64,000 nt of DNA from the NCBI RefSeq assembly GCF_901000735.1, contig NC_081545.1, positions 36,015,634-36,079,633 on the forward strand, written 5' to 3'. Below the pieces are notes generated by a model. It did no database searches and was not told where the DNA came from. It saw only the letters and a program-made list of their open reading frames with translations. The translations under genes and the position numbers were made by a program. This document shows positions 12,123-24,716 of the stretch, one piece after another; within the stretch, counting starts at the first letter, position 1; each line of letters begins with the position of its first letter. This stretch comes from Corylus avellana. Lineage: Eukaryota; Streptophyta; Magnoliopsida; Fagales; Betulaceae.

Positions 12123-15100
12123 TAGAATTTGTTACTTTCTTTTACATTTTTTACTATCCCCAAAATTGTCAATGTTTGACGAATGTCGTAAGACCTGTTT
12201 TCTTTAAAATTCTTCTCACTCATAAGGTAGACTTCGATTTTCTATGAAATCAATAGCCCCAGTAATGTTATATTGTATGTTTTTTCCCCTTTTTAGCAAC
12301 ACTTTATCAGTTCACATACTTATAGAATGTGGTGTAGCAACCTTGATTAAGTCAGGATACAGAAAAGTCTTAAACCACGAGGGTTTTACCAAGATACAAA
12401 ATAAATCAGCTCATTACAATCTCCAATTTTTTTTTGAAAGTTCTACATGTTAAACACTGAGCTTTTTTGGCATTTTGCTCATCCAGTATCATGAGTGAGA
12501 TATGATACACTGAGTTCTCAGTACAATTCCTGTAAGCCCTTCTGTCTTTCTAGGACCAGCCTTTCTTGGGGCCTACAGCTGCCATTTTGGTAAACTGCCC
12601 TTGGCAAATCCCACCAACCAAGCACCTGTAGCATATTTAATGAGGCCTCCACATCTGTCCCAAGAGAGGAGAGAAAGAAGGGAGTGGATGATTATATGGC
12701 TTGTTTTGGACACATAAAAACTGATGTTCCAAAAGCCATCAATTTGTTTGTTTTTTGCTTGGACTGGGCCGTACAGAAATTCATAGAAAAGTTAAGTGTG
12801 GACAATATGTTGGAATCAGAACTATTTGGCCTGCTGAGAGCTGACCTGAACAAGAATATGCAGAGCAATGTTTTAGGGGAGGGAGTGTCAAAAATATGTA
12901 GGTTCTAAGTGATGGACAAAATATGCCGCCTCTAGTTATGAAAACTAGAGAGAAGCATGTTGAGTGGTGTAGGAGGGCAATTGAAGTGAGATATTTTTAT
13001 GGTGGTAACGGTTCAGAATTTTTGCAGGTAGTAGAACCTCATGGATTTCTGTAGTCAAGCTTTTTTCTTTAATGCACGTGCCTCAAAGCCATTGATTTAT
13101 TACTGCCTGTGCCTGTGTGTGTTTGCGTGTAAGAGTGGATTGATTAATCTGTATGTGTGGATAATGACAGCACTGCTGTGCATGCCATATTATTGTTTTA
13201 TTGTATTGCCACAAATATCCTAGGAGGAACCATTGACATAAATAAGTAGATACTTAGATATATGAATAAATCAATGTACTTTGAGGCAGTAATTGGCCAA
13301 ATCTTCTGCACAGAAAATGTCCACAGATGGGTACCTTGTCACAAAAGAGAAAGTCTCTAATTATTTTGTTCAATCTTCGGGTTGGGTCTTTGTGTGGACA
13401 AGTTTTTATATTTCCCAAGCTTTAACACTATTTGCATTTTGTCGTATTGAAGTATAAGCTGATTAGCATACTTTGTTTTTCAGGTTTTAATTCTTCTTCT
13501 GCTAACCTCTGGAAGAGATCCGGGTATAATTCCGCGCAATGCGCATCCTCCAGAGCCAGAAAGCTTTGATGGGAGTGTAGAAGTTGGGGCTGGCCAAACT
13601 CCTCAGTTACGCTTGCCTCGCATTAAGGAAGTGGAGGTTAATGGGATCTCTGTAAAGATTAAATACTGTGATACCTGCATGCTTTATAGACCTCCTCGGT
13701 GCTCACACTGTTCAATTTGCAATAACTGCGTAGAGCGATTTGATCACCACTGCCCCTGGGTTGGGCAGTGTATTGGGCTGGTAAGTGAGCCTGTCTCTGG
13801 AGTCATCTTTTATGGTAGTCATTTCCGAAAATCTGTTATATGTTTACTATGTAGTTCTTTTCTTTTCTTCATTTCGTTTTCTCCTTTTTTCGGTGGAGGC
13901 TGTAGAAGTAAAAAAGAAAAGGAAAGGAAAAATACTAATAAAAAAGAAGAAGTGGCATTGGTAAAGCACAGCATATCATTGATCATGGGTGGTTAGTCTT
14001 CAGTATTAGTTTGGAAGATAGATGGTTGTACTTTTGTATATTTTTCCAGTCATGAAATTTCTCTTCGTATAAAGGGAATAGTTAGTCTTAGTAAGATGAG
14101 TTTCAGTTTTGCTTAATCTTGGGGGACCTTGCAGAGAAAACACTAGATCTCAATGCAGAAACCACCTCAATGTGGTAGCTGAGAAGAGTTGGATCTTGTT
14201 GGATTACCAGTCTGAACTAAAGATAGTCATAACTGAAAAATCGATGAAATATCAGTATAGTTAAAATTCGAACTTTAATTGTGATGTTAACTGATTCATA
14301 TTTCTGGTTATAAGCTGAATGGGTGATGTCCAATCCTTCGATTCTGGATAGTGTATCTGAAAACTCTCAATTCTGGTTGCAGCGAAATTACCGGTTCTTC
14401 TTCATGTTTGTCTTCTCAACTACCCTTCTTTGTATATATGTCTTTGCCTTCTGCTGGGTCTACATAAGGAAGATCATGGGAGAAGATCAGACGACAATTT
14501 GGAAAGCAATGATCAAAACACCTGCCTCCATTGTGCTAATAGTTTACACGTTCATATCCATGTGGTTTGTTGGTGGCCTTACTGCCTTTCATTTATATCT
14601 CATCAGCACAAATCAGGTAAGAGACCCACATCATCTTTACGTCACAACCCTATACTGTAGAATCGTATGGGCATGCATTAAACTTACTTCCTTCATTGGT
14701 AACATTACAAATTTCTATTTATCTGTGTTGCTTTTGCAGACTACTTATGAAAATTTCAGATATCGATATGATCGGCGAGCTAATCCTTATAACAAAGGAG
14801 TGGTGGAAAACTTCAAGGAAATATTTTGCACCAGCATTTCCCCCTCCAAGAACAATTTCAGGGCAAAGGTGCCAAGGGAACCTGGGTTACCTGCTAGGAC
14901 AGTGGGTGGGGGTTTTATGAGTCCAAACATGGGGAAAGCTGTGGAGGACATAGAAATGGGCAGGAAAACGGTATGGGGAGACATGGGTCCCGGGGCAGAT
15001 CATTGTGAAGGGCAACTTAACAACAATGATCGCATGAACATAAAGGATGGCGAATTAGGTGAAATTTCTCCAGATGTAAGGACTACGGTAGAGGACACAG

Positions 15101-15273
15101 GGGATCGTGCTGGTGCTGGAATGCATCCTAGGCGATCCAGTTGGGGAAGGAAAAGTGGAAGCTGGGAAATGTCACCTGAAGTTCTTGCTTTGGCCGCTAG
15201 AGTTGGGGAGCCAAACCGTGTTGGTGGGAGCAGCAGCGGCAACTTGACAACTGAGAACAACCGGCATTCATAG
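10470..15273 (+). CDS. DHHC-type protein S-acyltransferase (PAT)
   Basis: Five exons: 10470-10556, 11893-12075, 13484-13780, 14383-14616, 14740-15273; all junctions are phase 0 and give 444 aa. The protein starts [15 protein letters not shown], typical of plant PATs of the PAT5-PAT9 group. Two N-terminal membrane spans (about 42-62 and 75-98) precede the cysteine-rich domain at about 151-189, with [20 protein letters not shown] and the catalytic DHHC at about 177-180. Two more spans follow in exon 4, then TTYE (about 268-271), the conserved TTxE motif. The C-terminal tail of about 170 residues is hydrophilic and variable. The enzyme palmitoylates cysteines of membrane proteins using acyl-CoA, by autoacylation of the DHHC cysteine, and would act at the plasma membrane or endomembranes. 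Lipid-anchored kinases such as the RLCK upstream are a typical substrate class, but no specific link is shown. Confidence 0.95.
12080..12122. repeat. Compound (CT)n(CA)n microsatellite in PAT intron 2
   Basis: A run of CT units passes directly into CA units, a few bases after the donor site at 12076. Confidence 0.9.
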
Positions 15274-18181
15274 CCAATGTGTGATGGATAACTGGACTCA
15301 GGGAATTGAAATTGGAATTTGATTTGGTTGGTTGGTTGCTGTAGAGTGGGTCAATTAAGGTTTTCACGATCGGTCACTCAACTCTCCACATTAAGATTAT
15401 GTGCAAAATGGAGTAACTTCGATTTGGCAGTGGGGGGTTTTCAGTGTTGGTTTGGCCTTTGTGCGTTTAGGAAGGAAATGGTGTGTTGTTGTATGAGTGA
15501 GCTTTACGTCAGTCATGATTTTGTACTAAAGTTTGTGGAATTAGTTAGCGTCTAATCGTATTGCTTTTGTGGAATTGGTGTCAACTATCTGCCTTACTCC
15601 CTCCCACTCTCTTTCTAGGGGTCTTCTATTATACTTTGATTCCTAATTAGACTGCGATTGCGGTCCATTAGCGTCGATAGTTGACAGGTAGGTCAGGCCG
15701 ATCTTTCCAAAAGATCTTTACCCAACCTGCTATGCTATAATTATTAATTATAATAGTGGGTGGCTTGATTCTTGCATAGATCGGGATTGGTTGCAATTTT
15801 TTCTGCCTCAATTGTAATTGTGACTTGTGAGAGGCGCTTTTTGGGACCTCCTTGTCTCAGCAAATGTTTAGACAACTCAAAGCCATGTGGGCTTAATCGG
15901 GAGCATCTTTCAATTACTTGCCCGATTGCAGGGACTCGGTCTCTTTTTAGCATTATTTGGAGTTTATAAGACGAAAGTGGATACTTTCTTACATTCATTT
16001 TTCTCTACTTCTTGTAAACCAAGATTATATGCATTCTATCTCATGACTAGAATGTAAATAACCATCTAATTATTTATTCTTTAAAAATTTGTACAAAAAA
16101 ATTTATTTACCGGGTCATGTACATTGGAAGGAAACGGATCAAGTATTCATTTAGTGCATTTAGAAGGATAAATTTGTCCCAAAAATTTGCCCCTAAAAAA
16201 ATAAAGACAATATTACTTTTCTAAGTGCATTAAATAAAAATGATACTCTCATTTTATTTTTAAAATGAAAATAAAAATGATCATTTTCCATGTCAGAAGG
16301 TCTAATTTGGCTTTGGTTGTATTTGAGGAAGGCCTTGGCCTTGCTTGTCTAATTTCGCCTTTACCCAACCACGTGGTCTCCATGTGGAAGCAATAGTTTC
16401 TAAAAGAATTTATAATAGTAATAATAATTAATAAAGGGGAATTAATTACACTGTGGACCACACTTGGCGTGTCTAGACTTAGCTCAGCCGCCAATTTAAT
16501 GCGTTTTCGGATCACATGTTTTCCACAAGTCAAAGTTCTTTATATCCGCCCCCACATATTGTATAAGTAGATGTTTGAAATCTTTTCTAAATATATAATT
16601 GTTTTTTTTTCTTAATATATATATATATAAAACAATTTTCTCTTGTTTAGCATCATGCTTTTAAAGTAAAAAATATGAACTGCAGAATACATTGTAGGTT
16701 TTATTTCCGGATTAAACACAAATTTGATCACGTGGTTTCGGTTTAAAAAAAATATCAATCTGATTTTCACCTTTATCAAAATAATCCTTATATCCATCTA
16801 TTGAAATGATTTTTTTTTTTTTTTTTTTATTTACCTAGACCTATAAAAGCATTGACATGTACATTATTATCATTTCGGCATACTCTTTAAATTCTCAAGG
16901 CTAAATTCTTGATCAAATAAGAGTAGTCGAGTCACTCTCAAATGGTTACGGGTGATTGTGGCCACCCCCATTTGACGATTCGGGGTGGTGATGGCCCCAT
17001 TTTTTTTATAGAAAAAATTAAATAGTATTAATTAGGCATATAAAATAAATATCGCATTTTGATAGGATTTTACGAGAATTACGGTTAATTTTATGAATAG
17101 AATATAAATAAAAGTATAATCTACTACCTGTGATAATTTTTGAAACAGGAGAATTTATTTGAATTTGGGTTAAACCACATGTACCCAAAAATAAAAAATA
17201 AAAAAAATTTCTATCCTTAATATTTCTTTTTGTCCGTTGGGGGTGGATAAGTTTCTCTAGTGGGTTGCTGAGAATAATAGAAGATATTGAGTCAGAATAT
17301 ACTTTCCAGTCATTTGCTAATCCAATTTCAACACGATATCGAAGCCCATATGATCTCTGGTTCTCATGGCCCACCACCCAATAGTGATTTTGGAATATCT
17401 GGAAGTCAAACTGAGGGAGGTAACTGTATAGTCAACGCAATGCCTGCACTGCTAGGGTCAAGGACCATTGGACCATTGGACCAAGGTGAAAGGTGATGTT
17501 GCATTGCAATTTGCAAAATAAAAAACTCTCAGGCTCTCATTGTCATAATTTATGTTCAAGGATTGTAGGGAGTGTTATGTAAATCTGATATAATCTAGAA
17601 TGGTGCCAAAATGTCATAACTACCCTTTCTAATGAGAGGAGCTGGTTTTGGCTCTTCATTGCTAGAAAACTGTGCTGTATTGGGAAAATGTTTGAATTGA
17701 ATTAAAAACTGTCATGGAATCAATCCACTGGGTAAAAACTCAGAAAGAGAAAAGAAAAGAGTGAGCTTTTAGCTCAGAGCTCCAAATTTGACATTTTTTT
17801 TGTCACTTCACTCAGATATTTCTTCCTCATAGATGACATAGGTATTACTCTAATGCTTTGTCCTGAAAGACCAGAGTTTCATGCCAATGAAGGTGTGAGA
17901 AAACAGGTGAAGTAGGTGGGTTCCTTGATTTTTGTCTTAGTTTTCAGTGGTTTTGTTCATGTCATTCACACTCTTTCTTTAGGTTGGTATCTTCTGCTTC
18001 ACAAATCAGTTGCTAAGCTATTCTAGTATTTGTTTTGGCCTTTTGGGGGTGAATGGTTTTTTCTCTAAAATAATAGTCTTCCTTGTGTTCTTTTTTCCCC
18101 ATCCATTTTAGGATGATGGGGGATTGAAGGGATTGATGTGGATTTGATTGGGTTGCCGTGGAATGGTTTTTCATGGCAGAT
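15274..18181. other. Intergenic between PAT and DRB genes
   Basis: Positions 15274 to about 15600 look like the 3' UTR of the PAT gene. Further on there are (TA)n at about 16615-16629, poly(T) at about 16810, a GGTGG/CCACC repeat fragment at 16925-17000 and a small triplication of GACCATTG near 17463-17482. The last few hundred bases are presumably promoter and leader of the DRB gene. No gene is supported. Confidence 0.45.
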
Positions 18182-19641
18182 ATGTATAAGAATCAGCTGC
18201 AGGAACTTGCACAGAGAAGCTGTTTCAACCTGCCATCTTATGCCTGTATCAGAGAAGGACCTGATCATGCACCAAGATTCAAAGCTTCTGTGAATTTCAA
18301 CGGTGAGATCTTTGAAAGCCCAAGCTATTGCACCACATTAAGACAGGCAGAGCATGCAGCTGCTGAAGTAGCTCTCAATGTCCTGTCCACCAGAGGCCCT
18401 GCAAGGTCTCTAACTGCAAGAGTTCTTGTAAGTTCCTCTGAAAAAAATTCCTCTAATTAATGTGATTAGTTTTCTTGAATGGTTGGAAACATATAATACA
18501 TCATCTTTAGTTTTCCTCATTTGATTTCCTCTCTTGTGAAACACAATAAAAGGATGAAACTGGTGTTTACAAGAACCTCCTTCAAGAAACTGCTCATAGA
18601 GCTGGACTGAGCCTTCCTGTATATACCACTGTAAGATCAGGTCCTGGCCATGTCCCAATTTTCACTTGTACTGTAGAGCTTGCCGGCATGAATTTCACTG
18701 GTGAGCCAGCCAAGACAAAGAAGCAAGCTGAGAAGAATGCTGCAATTGCAGCTTGGTCTTCCCTTAAAAAATGTAAACTCTGATTTCATTTTTAAAAAAA
18801 AAAAAAAATTCTTTCCCATACTACATGTATGATGATCAATGTACATTTCTATGCAGTGCCAAACTTGGGTTCATTGACAAATAAAGAAGCAGACACTACT
18901 GAAGAACAGGATCAGACAGCCGTGGCAAGGGTTCTTTCAAATTTTAGGCCCAAAGATGAATGCAAACAAGTTAGGAGGAGGGATCAGAACCAAGCGAAAA
19001 GAAGAATGGTGAGGACTCATAGTCATAGAGACATTAGTTGTGGTTCTTCGTCATCATCCACATCTAGTAATCATATACAGCAGCATCATCAGCAATGGAG
19101 GCTTATGGATCTGTTTATGGACTTTGTCCCAGAAGGTGGTCCATCCAAAAAACAAAACAGCTTTGTGTCTCTCCTGCCTCCTCTCCCACCAAGAACAGCT
19201 TCAAAGATGTTACCACCAACTTCACCTAATAGGCCTATTCCAGTTAAAGTCAGAGGTAGATCACAAATTATAACACCTCCATTGGAAGACCATCAAAAGG
19301 ATGAGGAAGAGTGGCTTGGTGGGAAAAAGGAATGTCCAAGCAATTCAAGTTCCATATTCAGGCAATTTCCTTTGTCCAACAATGGGAATGTTGCAGCTTC
19401 ATCACTGCTTGATAGAACCAGGCGTTTCGGTTCTCAAGATTCATCTCAATTCCATGGTCACAGAATCGCCCCAGCCGTTCAAATCAGATCAGTGATCCCA
19501 GTATGTGCAGCACCACCACCACCACCAGTGAAAGAAACTTCACCATCACCAGCTTTAACTGCTTCAATGTCCACCCATACAGGAGAAAAGGTCTCATCAG
19601 CTACCCAACTCAGTTCTGAGTTCAACAAGCTACAGTTATGA
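18182..19641 (+). CDS. Double-stranded RNA-binding protein, DRB3/DRB5-like
   Basis: Three exons: 18182-18427, 18553-18772, 18857-19641; phases agree and give 416 aa. The start MYKNQLQELAQRSCF matches the usual DRB start; an in-frame ATG nine bases upstream (18173, MADMYK) is possible. Two dsRNA-binding motifs are clear: dsRBM1 at about 1-70 (PSYACIREGPDHAPRF, RQAEHAAAEVAL) and dsRBM2 at about 87-155 (YKNLLQETAHRAG, KKQAEKNAAIAAW). The C-terminal 260 residues are low-complexity, with Ser, His, Pro and Gln runs. DRB proteins bind dsRNA and partner Dicer-like enzymes in small-RNA pathways, and DRB2/3/5 act in translational repression or antiviral defence. dsRBM2 (QETAHRAGL, LPVYT) is closer to my recollection of DRB3/5 than DRB2. 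The neighbouring genes also match the DRB3 and DRB5 neighbourhoods in Arabidopsis. Confidence 0.93.
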
Positions 19642-20744
19642 GTTAATGAGGTAAAAACAACCTGCGGTTACCATTTTCTGCCACTTTTACTCGATGGGTT
19701 GGGTTGTTCTCTGAACTTTTGCTATTGGCCCTTGAGACGGGGTCTATGGTAAAATTTTGTAAAAGATAATATAATATAATTTTCATCTTGACATGTATTT
19801 ACTATTCACAGATACCCACACAGACACAGTGAACACAGAGAGCGAGAGAGAGAGAGAGAGGGGGAGCGTAATAAATGAGATCTGGGGGAGTGGGTTGCAG
19901 AAGATAAGAGGGGGAGAGAAAAAGTGAGTGTAGAGTTGGGGGGCAGATGGGGGTAGCAATGAAGGCAATCTGTAGAGGGCGAACAGACAATTTCAGCGAT
20001 AAAGGCTAGTAATTAAGTTGCCCCAGAAATATTTAATGGCTCTGTCTTCACCATTAATGCTCCCCTTCTGCTTCCTCCACACACAAGTGACACAACAACA
20101 CACAGAGAGAGAGGGAGAGAGATTCTCTTCCTCATCTTATTCCTCTCATTTATTATCCTCTCCTTTTATTGGTTTTTTTCTTCTAGCCTTTTCTTCTCTC
20201 TCTCTCTCTAGCTGTTATTCTTTCTATATTAAACTGTGACTGTACATAGGGAATAGTAAAAAATGCTTGGATTTTTCTGAGATTTTGAAAGAAAAGTAGC
20301 CGTTATGGTAAGGGCTAGCGTGGAAAACCATGTTCTGCAATACTAGCTGTCCAATGGGTATGTTAGCCATAGTCCATTTTAAGAATGTGGACCGCTAAGC
20401 CCACCGATAAACCCTCATAAGTAGCCCCCAAGAGAGGGGATCAAAAGTCAAGACGACATTGGTGTATATAATGTTAAGTGACGAATATATTGTTATGTTA
20501 TTTTTAAATTTTTAAATAATGTGTATCATGTATACGGTTAAATGCAATAAAATAAATTATTTATCATGAAAGTAACGAGGATCCTTGTCCGGCTAGCTAT
20601 AAATAAAGGAGATAGAATGATTAGGAGAAAACTCGGTTCATTTTTTTAAGTGGTTTTCTGTCTGCGCTAAATGCCAGAAAATATTTTCTGTTAAAATTAT
20701 TTTATATCGAAACAAACGGAGCTTAAGATAATGGCCAAATTTGA
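19642..20744. other. Intergenic; leader-like CT/GA-rich stretch without a gene
   Basis: A (GA)n tract (about 19840-19862) and a long pyrimidine-rich, CA/GA-rich stretch (20060-20230) look like a plant 5' leader, but no coding exon follows. Near 20640-20725 the end of a degenerate element reads AAACAAACGGAGCTTAA, like the right terminus of a Tourist-type MITE. Confidence 0.4.
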
Positions 20745-20970
20745 GGTTTGGGCCAGCCTTGTTCTAGAATGAACTACAAAACCAACTAGAGAATTACCAA
20801 GGTTCTCAAAGATTGGGCCTCTTATACAACTAACAAGTACCCAGCTTGTTAGCCCACTTGGTTGCCACCTTAGCCCAGTATTGTTACTTTCACTTTTCAC
20901 GAGCCCATGTGCTGAAACGGCCCACTTTCAATGAGATTCTGCCACGTAGCCCTGCGTTTAACCCTTTCTC
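20745..20970 (+). repeat. Direct duplication upstream of the kelch gene, copy 1
   Basis: This runs from GGTTTGGGCCAGCCTTGTTC to CCACGTAGCCCTGCGTTTAA and is repeated in the same orientation at 21138-21339. It holds about 30 extra bases (around 20847-20882) missing from copy 2. A TATAAA sequence follows shortly after it (about 20994). Confidence 0.85.
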
Positions 20971-21137
20971 GAACTAACTTGGCGGTGGGTGCTTTTATAA
21001 ATTTGACTCCTCTTCCCCAAGTCGCCTTCAGCAATTTCACTCGCGCTGTAAGCCCTTCTCACCCTCTTATTCCCACGAAAAGCTCTTCTTCTCTTCGCTA
21101 ATTCTTTGTAGGTTAATATGATTGAATGATTTTTATA

Positions 21138-21339
21138 GGTTTGGGCCAGCCTTGTTCTAGAATGAACTACAAAACCAACTAGAGAATTGCCAAGGTTCTC
21201 AAAGATTGGGCCTCTAATACAACTAACAAGTACCCAGTTTCGTTACTCTCACTTTGCACGAGCCCATGTGCTGAAGCGGCCCACTTCCGCAATCAGCTAA
21301 TGAAATGCTGCCACGTAGCCCTGCGTTCAACCCTTTCTT
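21138..21339 (+). repeat. Direct duplication upstream of the kelch gene, copy 2
   Basis: This is the second copy of the 20745-20970 block and differs at scattered positions. It lies immediately upstream of the TATA box of the kelch gene, so the promoter region has probably been duplicated. Confidence 0.85.
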
Positions 21340-21406
21340 CTCCTACCAGGATTAGGATTAGGGTTATTAATCCTATTCCTATTGAGATTAGGATTATTTT
21401 CTACTC

Positions 21407-21415
21407 TATAAAAAG
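21407..21415 (+). promoter_or_regulatory. TATA box of the kelch gene
   Basis: TATAAAAAG lies 166 bases before the ATG at 21581 and directly downstream of duplicated block copy 2. It is the best core-promoter candidate. Confidence 0.5.
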
Positions 21416-21580
21416 CAATGTAAGTGCCTTTATAGGCCAGACATTCAATAACAATTTCAATCAATTGCTACGAGCAAATTGTGGAGGCTAAACCCCTCGA
21501 AGAGGTCATATTTTTCTTTTATTTTTCTTTGGTTTTTCTCTGATATTAATTGATAAGATCTACGGTTCTTACCATCCTCC

Positions 21581-23012
21581 ATGGAAAAAGACATCTCAAA
21601 GAAAAAGAAGAAAAGATCCTCCACGGACGGACATCTCAGCGCGGCAGTGGCAGCGACGCTATTGCCTCCATGGCGGACTCGATCATCTATTTATGAATCA
21701 TTAACTCAGTATCCGTCACCATATGTATATAATCTTCATGCTAGTCTTTTTTCTCCTTCTTCTTACGACATCGTTTTCTGTGTGCACAACGAGACGCGGC
21801 ATTGGAATTGGTATTCCATTACTATTGATGCCGACGGCGGTCCCAACAAGGCCTACCAAAAACCGCTCATTCCTTTTTGGAAAGGAACAATTCCGGCGTG
21901 CGGTAGCGTAGCAGCTCTAGGCTCCCATATATACTGTTTTGGTGGGACAAGCAAGCCCCATAAAGGGATTCGGGACGTCTACAAATTACGGGTTACTCCC
22001 CGTATCGCTAAGGAATGGGTCCCTGTTTCTCCTATGATATCTCCAAGATATTGCATGGAAGCTTCGGTTATTGGCGGTAAGATTTATGTTAGTGATTCTT
22101 TTTCTCATCATGAAAAAAGTTCTCCTCATTGGGGTGAGGTTTTTGACCCTACGAATGAAAAATGGGAAGGTGTCCCTAACCCTCCAATTTATCCTTCAAA
22201 GTATGAAAATCGTATAATTTTGTATGCGGCTCTTAAGAATCCAGACAGGATTATTGTGGCTTACACTGTTCATAATGATGAGTCTTGTGCTATCTTCTAT
22301 GCGTATAATGTACAACATAAATATTGGAGAAAGCTTACGCCTACTAAGCGCAAGCTCCACCCTATGTGTCATGACATGACCGAAGATTATTGGCTAAAAA
22401 ATTGTGTAAGTGTTAATAATACTTTATACTTGATTGAACATGGCATGAAAGTGAAAGATGATTTACTATTTATTGCATACAATTTGGATTTGGATATGTG
22501 GCTGGAAGGGTGTCTAAATGGTTTCGGAAGGTTTTTTTTCCAAGACTATTCACTGTGGAACGACGAACGTGGCCGTCGTCCTGACTTCATCCATCTTGAG
22601 AAGCAGAGGTTCTGCCTTTTACAACGTTCAGATGATTATGGTTATCTTCGCTATCTTCTAATTGATATTTCTCCTATGCTCGATGAGAAGACTTTGGGAA
22701 TATCAGTTGTGTGGGATCACGAATTTGAGATGGAATCAGAAAGATTCTCTCGGTTATCATTTTCCTTTGTACGGTAAGATTTTTTTCGTTTTCTCATTTG
22801 ATTTGAAATATTGAAAAATTAAAATGCCCCCTTCCCCTTTAGGCGAGTCTCATGGGAATTTAAGAAGGAAATATATGTGTCAGATTTTTGTGTAAAGTGC
22901 TAATGGGAATTAAACTTGCAGGCCGAATAAGGAAGTGCGGTTTTGTGATGAGCGCAAAGAGAGTTATGACAAAAGACTTGCACGAGAAGGTCGCTACAAA
23001 TTAAGAAATTGA
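21581..23012 (+). CDS. Kelch-repeat-like protein (intact copy)
   Basis: Exon 1 is 21581-22773 and exon 2 is 22922-23012 (donor ACGGTAAG, acceptor TTGCAG), giving 427 aa. Without the splice the frame stops two codons later, so the second exon is an inference. It is strengthened by the same sites being kept in the paralogue downstream. The N terminus is Lys/Ser-rich (MEKDISKKKKKRSSTDG). Kelch-like blade signatures follow: ACGSVAALGSHIYCFGGT, then MEASVIGGKIYVSDSF with WGEVFDPTNEKWEGVPNPP, consistent with a beta-propeller. No F-box is seen before them. Such proteins usually mediate protein-protein contacts, but I cannot assign a partner or pathway. The gene is absent from the Arabidopsis collinear block as I recall it and may be lineage-specific. 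Confidence 0.82.
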
Positions 23013-24084
23013 AGAATATTAGAGTTATCTGTTCTTCTTTTTGTGAGATTGGGACAAGTGTTTCAACTTAAGAATGTTTTGGAGATCTATTAGAATTTTT
23101 TGTTTTTTGTTTTCATGAGTAAATTGTAAAAACGTCATATATGTTTGAACTCAATTCTAATGATGAAGAAAATGTTTGATGAATTGTCCAAGCAGGGAGG
23201 GTATGCATGTCCAGGGATTATAACATCTAAAGCATATTAATTGTTGAATATATGGTCTATTGCTCCAGGCCAGGAGGAATGAGATGGTAGCTGGTAGTTG
23301 AACTCACATGAGGATGAGGTTCCGTACTACCAGCACTTGCCTGTTTGCCTAATGTTTAGGCTTCAAGTATTCATAGGTTAGAGAATTAATTCTCCTAGTA
23401 GGAAAATATAAGAATTAAGTAGCTAGTAATAAAATGTAAAATAAATTTAGGAAAGGCCAGTTAATACTTTGAATACAATATATAACATGTCACCAGAGAG
23501 ATTAATCAATATATTCGGGTCTATATTTTGTTGTAATGTCATTTATAATTGCATTACCAAGATTTTGGCTAATCAGTTAATTAAGGGGCCGGATGTATGG
23601 GATTATTGATTCTCATCAGAATTGCAAAACCTTCCTTCAGATGAGTAAGGGTTCTAAAGGAAGTCTCTGCCAATTAGACTTGTAAGTCTGATGATAATTA
23701 TTACTTTTATATCACATCAATCACTTCTTATTGCTATTTAAACAAAAAACCCACAACAAAACTCTTTACCAAACGAGCTTAGATATTTGTTTCAACATAA
23801 ACTCTTTAACATTTATTGAGAAAACAAAGTTAATGATAGTTTAACCAGCTTGTATGCACTACAACTTGTAGCTTGCTGTTTACAATTTTTTACACAGCCC
23901 GCGAACTTAACACAACTCAACATGAAATTAACATGTCAGGATTTTGTATAATCGGGTCCAAATTGAAACATTTGATAAATCACTTAATCTATGGGTGATG
24001 TGTAAACCTGTATAAATTATTATTATTATTATTATTTTTAATTCATAAATTCAGGTCTTTCCCTAGCTGGCTACATTAAGTTTT
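23013..24084. other. Intergenic; dispersed repeat copy at about 23886-24052
   Basis: There is no gene. From about 23886 to 24052 lies a repeat (CACAACTCAACATGAAATTA, then AACATGTCAGGATTTTGTAT) that recurs diverged at about 34275-34545, with a (TTA)n tract at 24018-24039. Confidence 0.5.
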
Positions 24085-24466
24085 GGGTTAAATACCTCAA
24101 GCCCCCTTAGGGTTTAGCAACTTTATTTTTTCCCCCATGAGGTTTCACTTTTATCACAGGACCCCCCTGGAGTTTTGATAAAGACCAATTTAGTCCATCC
24201 GTTAGTTGACCGTTAAGACTGACACGTGGACTAATCAGATGTTGACACGTGGCACCTATTAATTTTTTTTGTTAATACAAAAAAAATTAAATAGGTGCCA
24301 CGTGTCAAGATCTGATTGGTCTACGTGTCAGTCTTAATAGTCAATTAACGGATTGACTAAATTGGTCCTTTATCAAAACCCCAGGGAGGTCCTGTGATAA
24401 AAGTGAAACCCTAGGGGGAAAAAAATAAAGTTGCTAAACCCTAGGGGGGTTTGAGGTATTTAACCC
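24085..24466. mobile_element. 382-bp foldback (Mutator-like MITE) with 9-bp target duplication
   Basis: The left arm starts GGGTTAAATACCTCAA and the right end is its reverse complement. The two arms match at high identity for about 180 bases each, leaving almost no unique centre. TTAAGTTTT flanks both ends (24076-24084 and 24467-24475), a perfect 9-bp duplication as made by Mutator-superfamily transposases. There is no coding capacity, so it would need a transposase in trans. A transcript would fold into a long hairpin. Confidence 0.93.
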
Positions 24467-24553
24467 TTAAGTTTTTCAAGGAATCTACATCAAGATTCGA
24501 TCTGTTCAATGAGAGGGTAAATAATCTTGTCTAATAATCTGACATTTTTCCTT

Positions 24554-24716
24554 GAATAATTTTAAATATCACTCCATGTCTCTTTTGTTTCTTCCCAAAA
24601 TTAATCATTAGATCAAAATAAATTAGTAATCTATCATAAATTCAATAGTAATTTTAAAAGTTACATCAGTTTTAAGATGACACAAGAAAAATATGGGGTG
24701 ACATGTATCGTTACTC
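24554..24716. mobile_element. Short MITE (163 bp), same family as 54186, 62669 and 63232 elements
   Basis: It starts GAATAATTTT and ends GTATCGTTACTC. The flanks TTTTTCCTT (24545-24553) and TTTTTCTTT (24717-24725) form a 9-bp duplication with one mismatch. The interior word ATAGTAATTTTAAAAGTTAC resembles the interior of the other copies. The left end is degenerate. Confidence 0.65.

Noticed and set aside
12684..12908. 74-codon open frame in the PAT intron
   Set aside because: It lies within a confirmed intron, with no recognisable domain and no splice logic.
15772..15998. Overlapping open frames on both strands downstream of PAT
   Set aside because: No similarity recognised; low-complexity start and no promoter or splice context.
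19802..19990. Overlapping - strand frames over the GA tract
   Set aside because: They are translations of a microsatellite.
20018..20239. 73-codon frame in the CT/GA-rich stretch
   Set aside because: Composition is that of a leader or simple repeat (Ser/Leu/Phe from pyrimidine runs).
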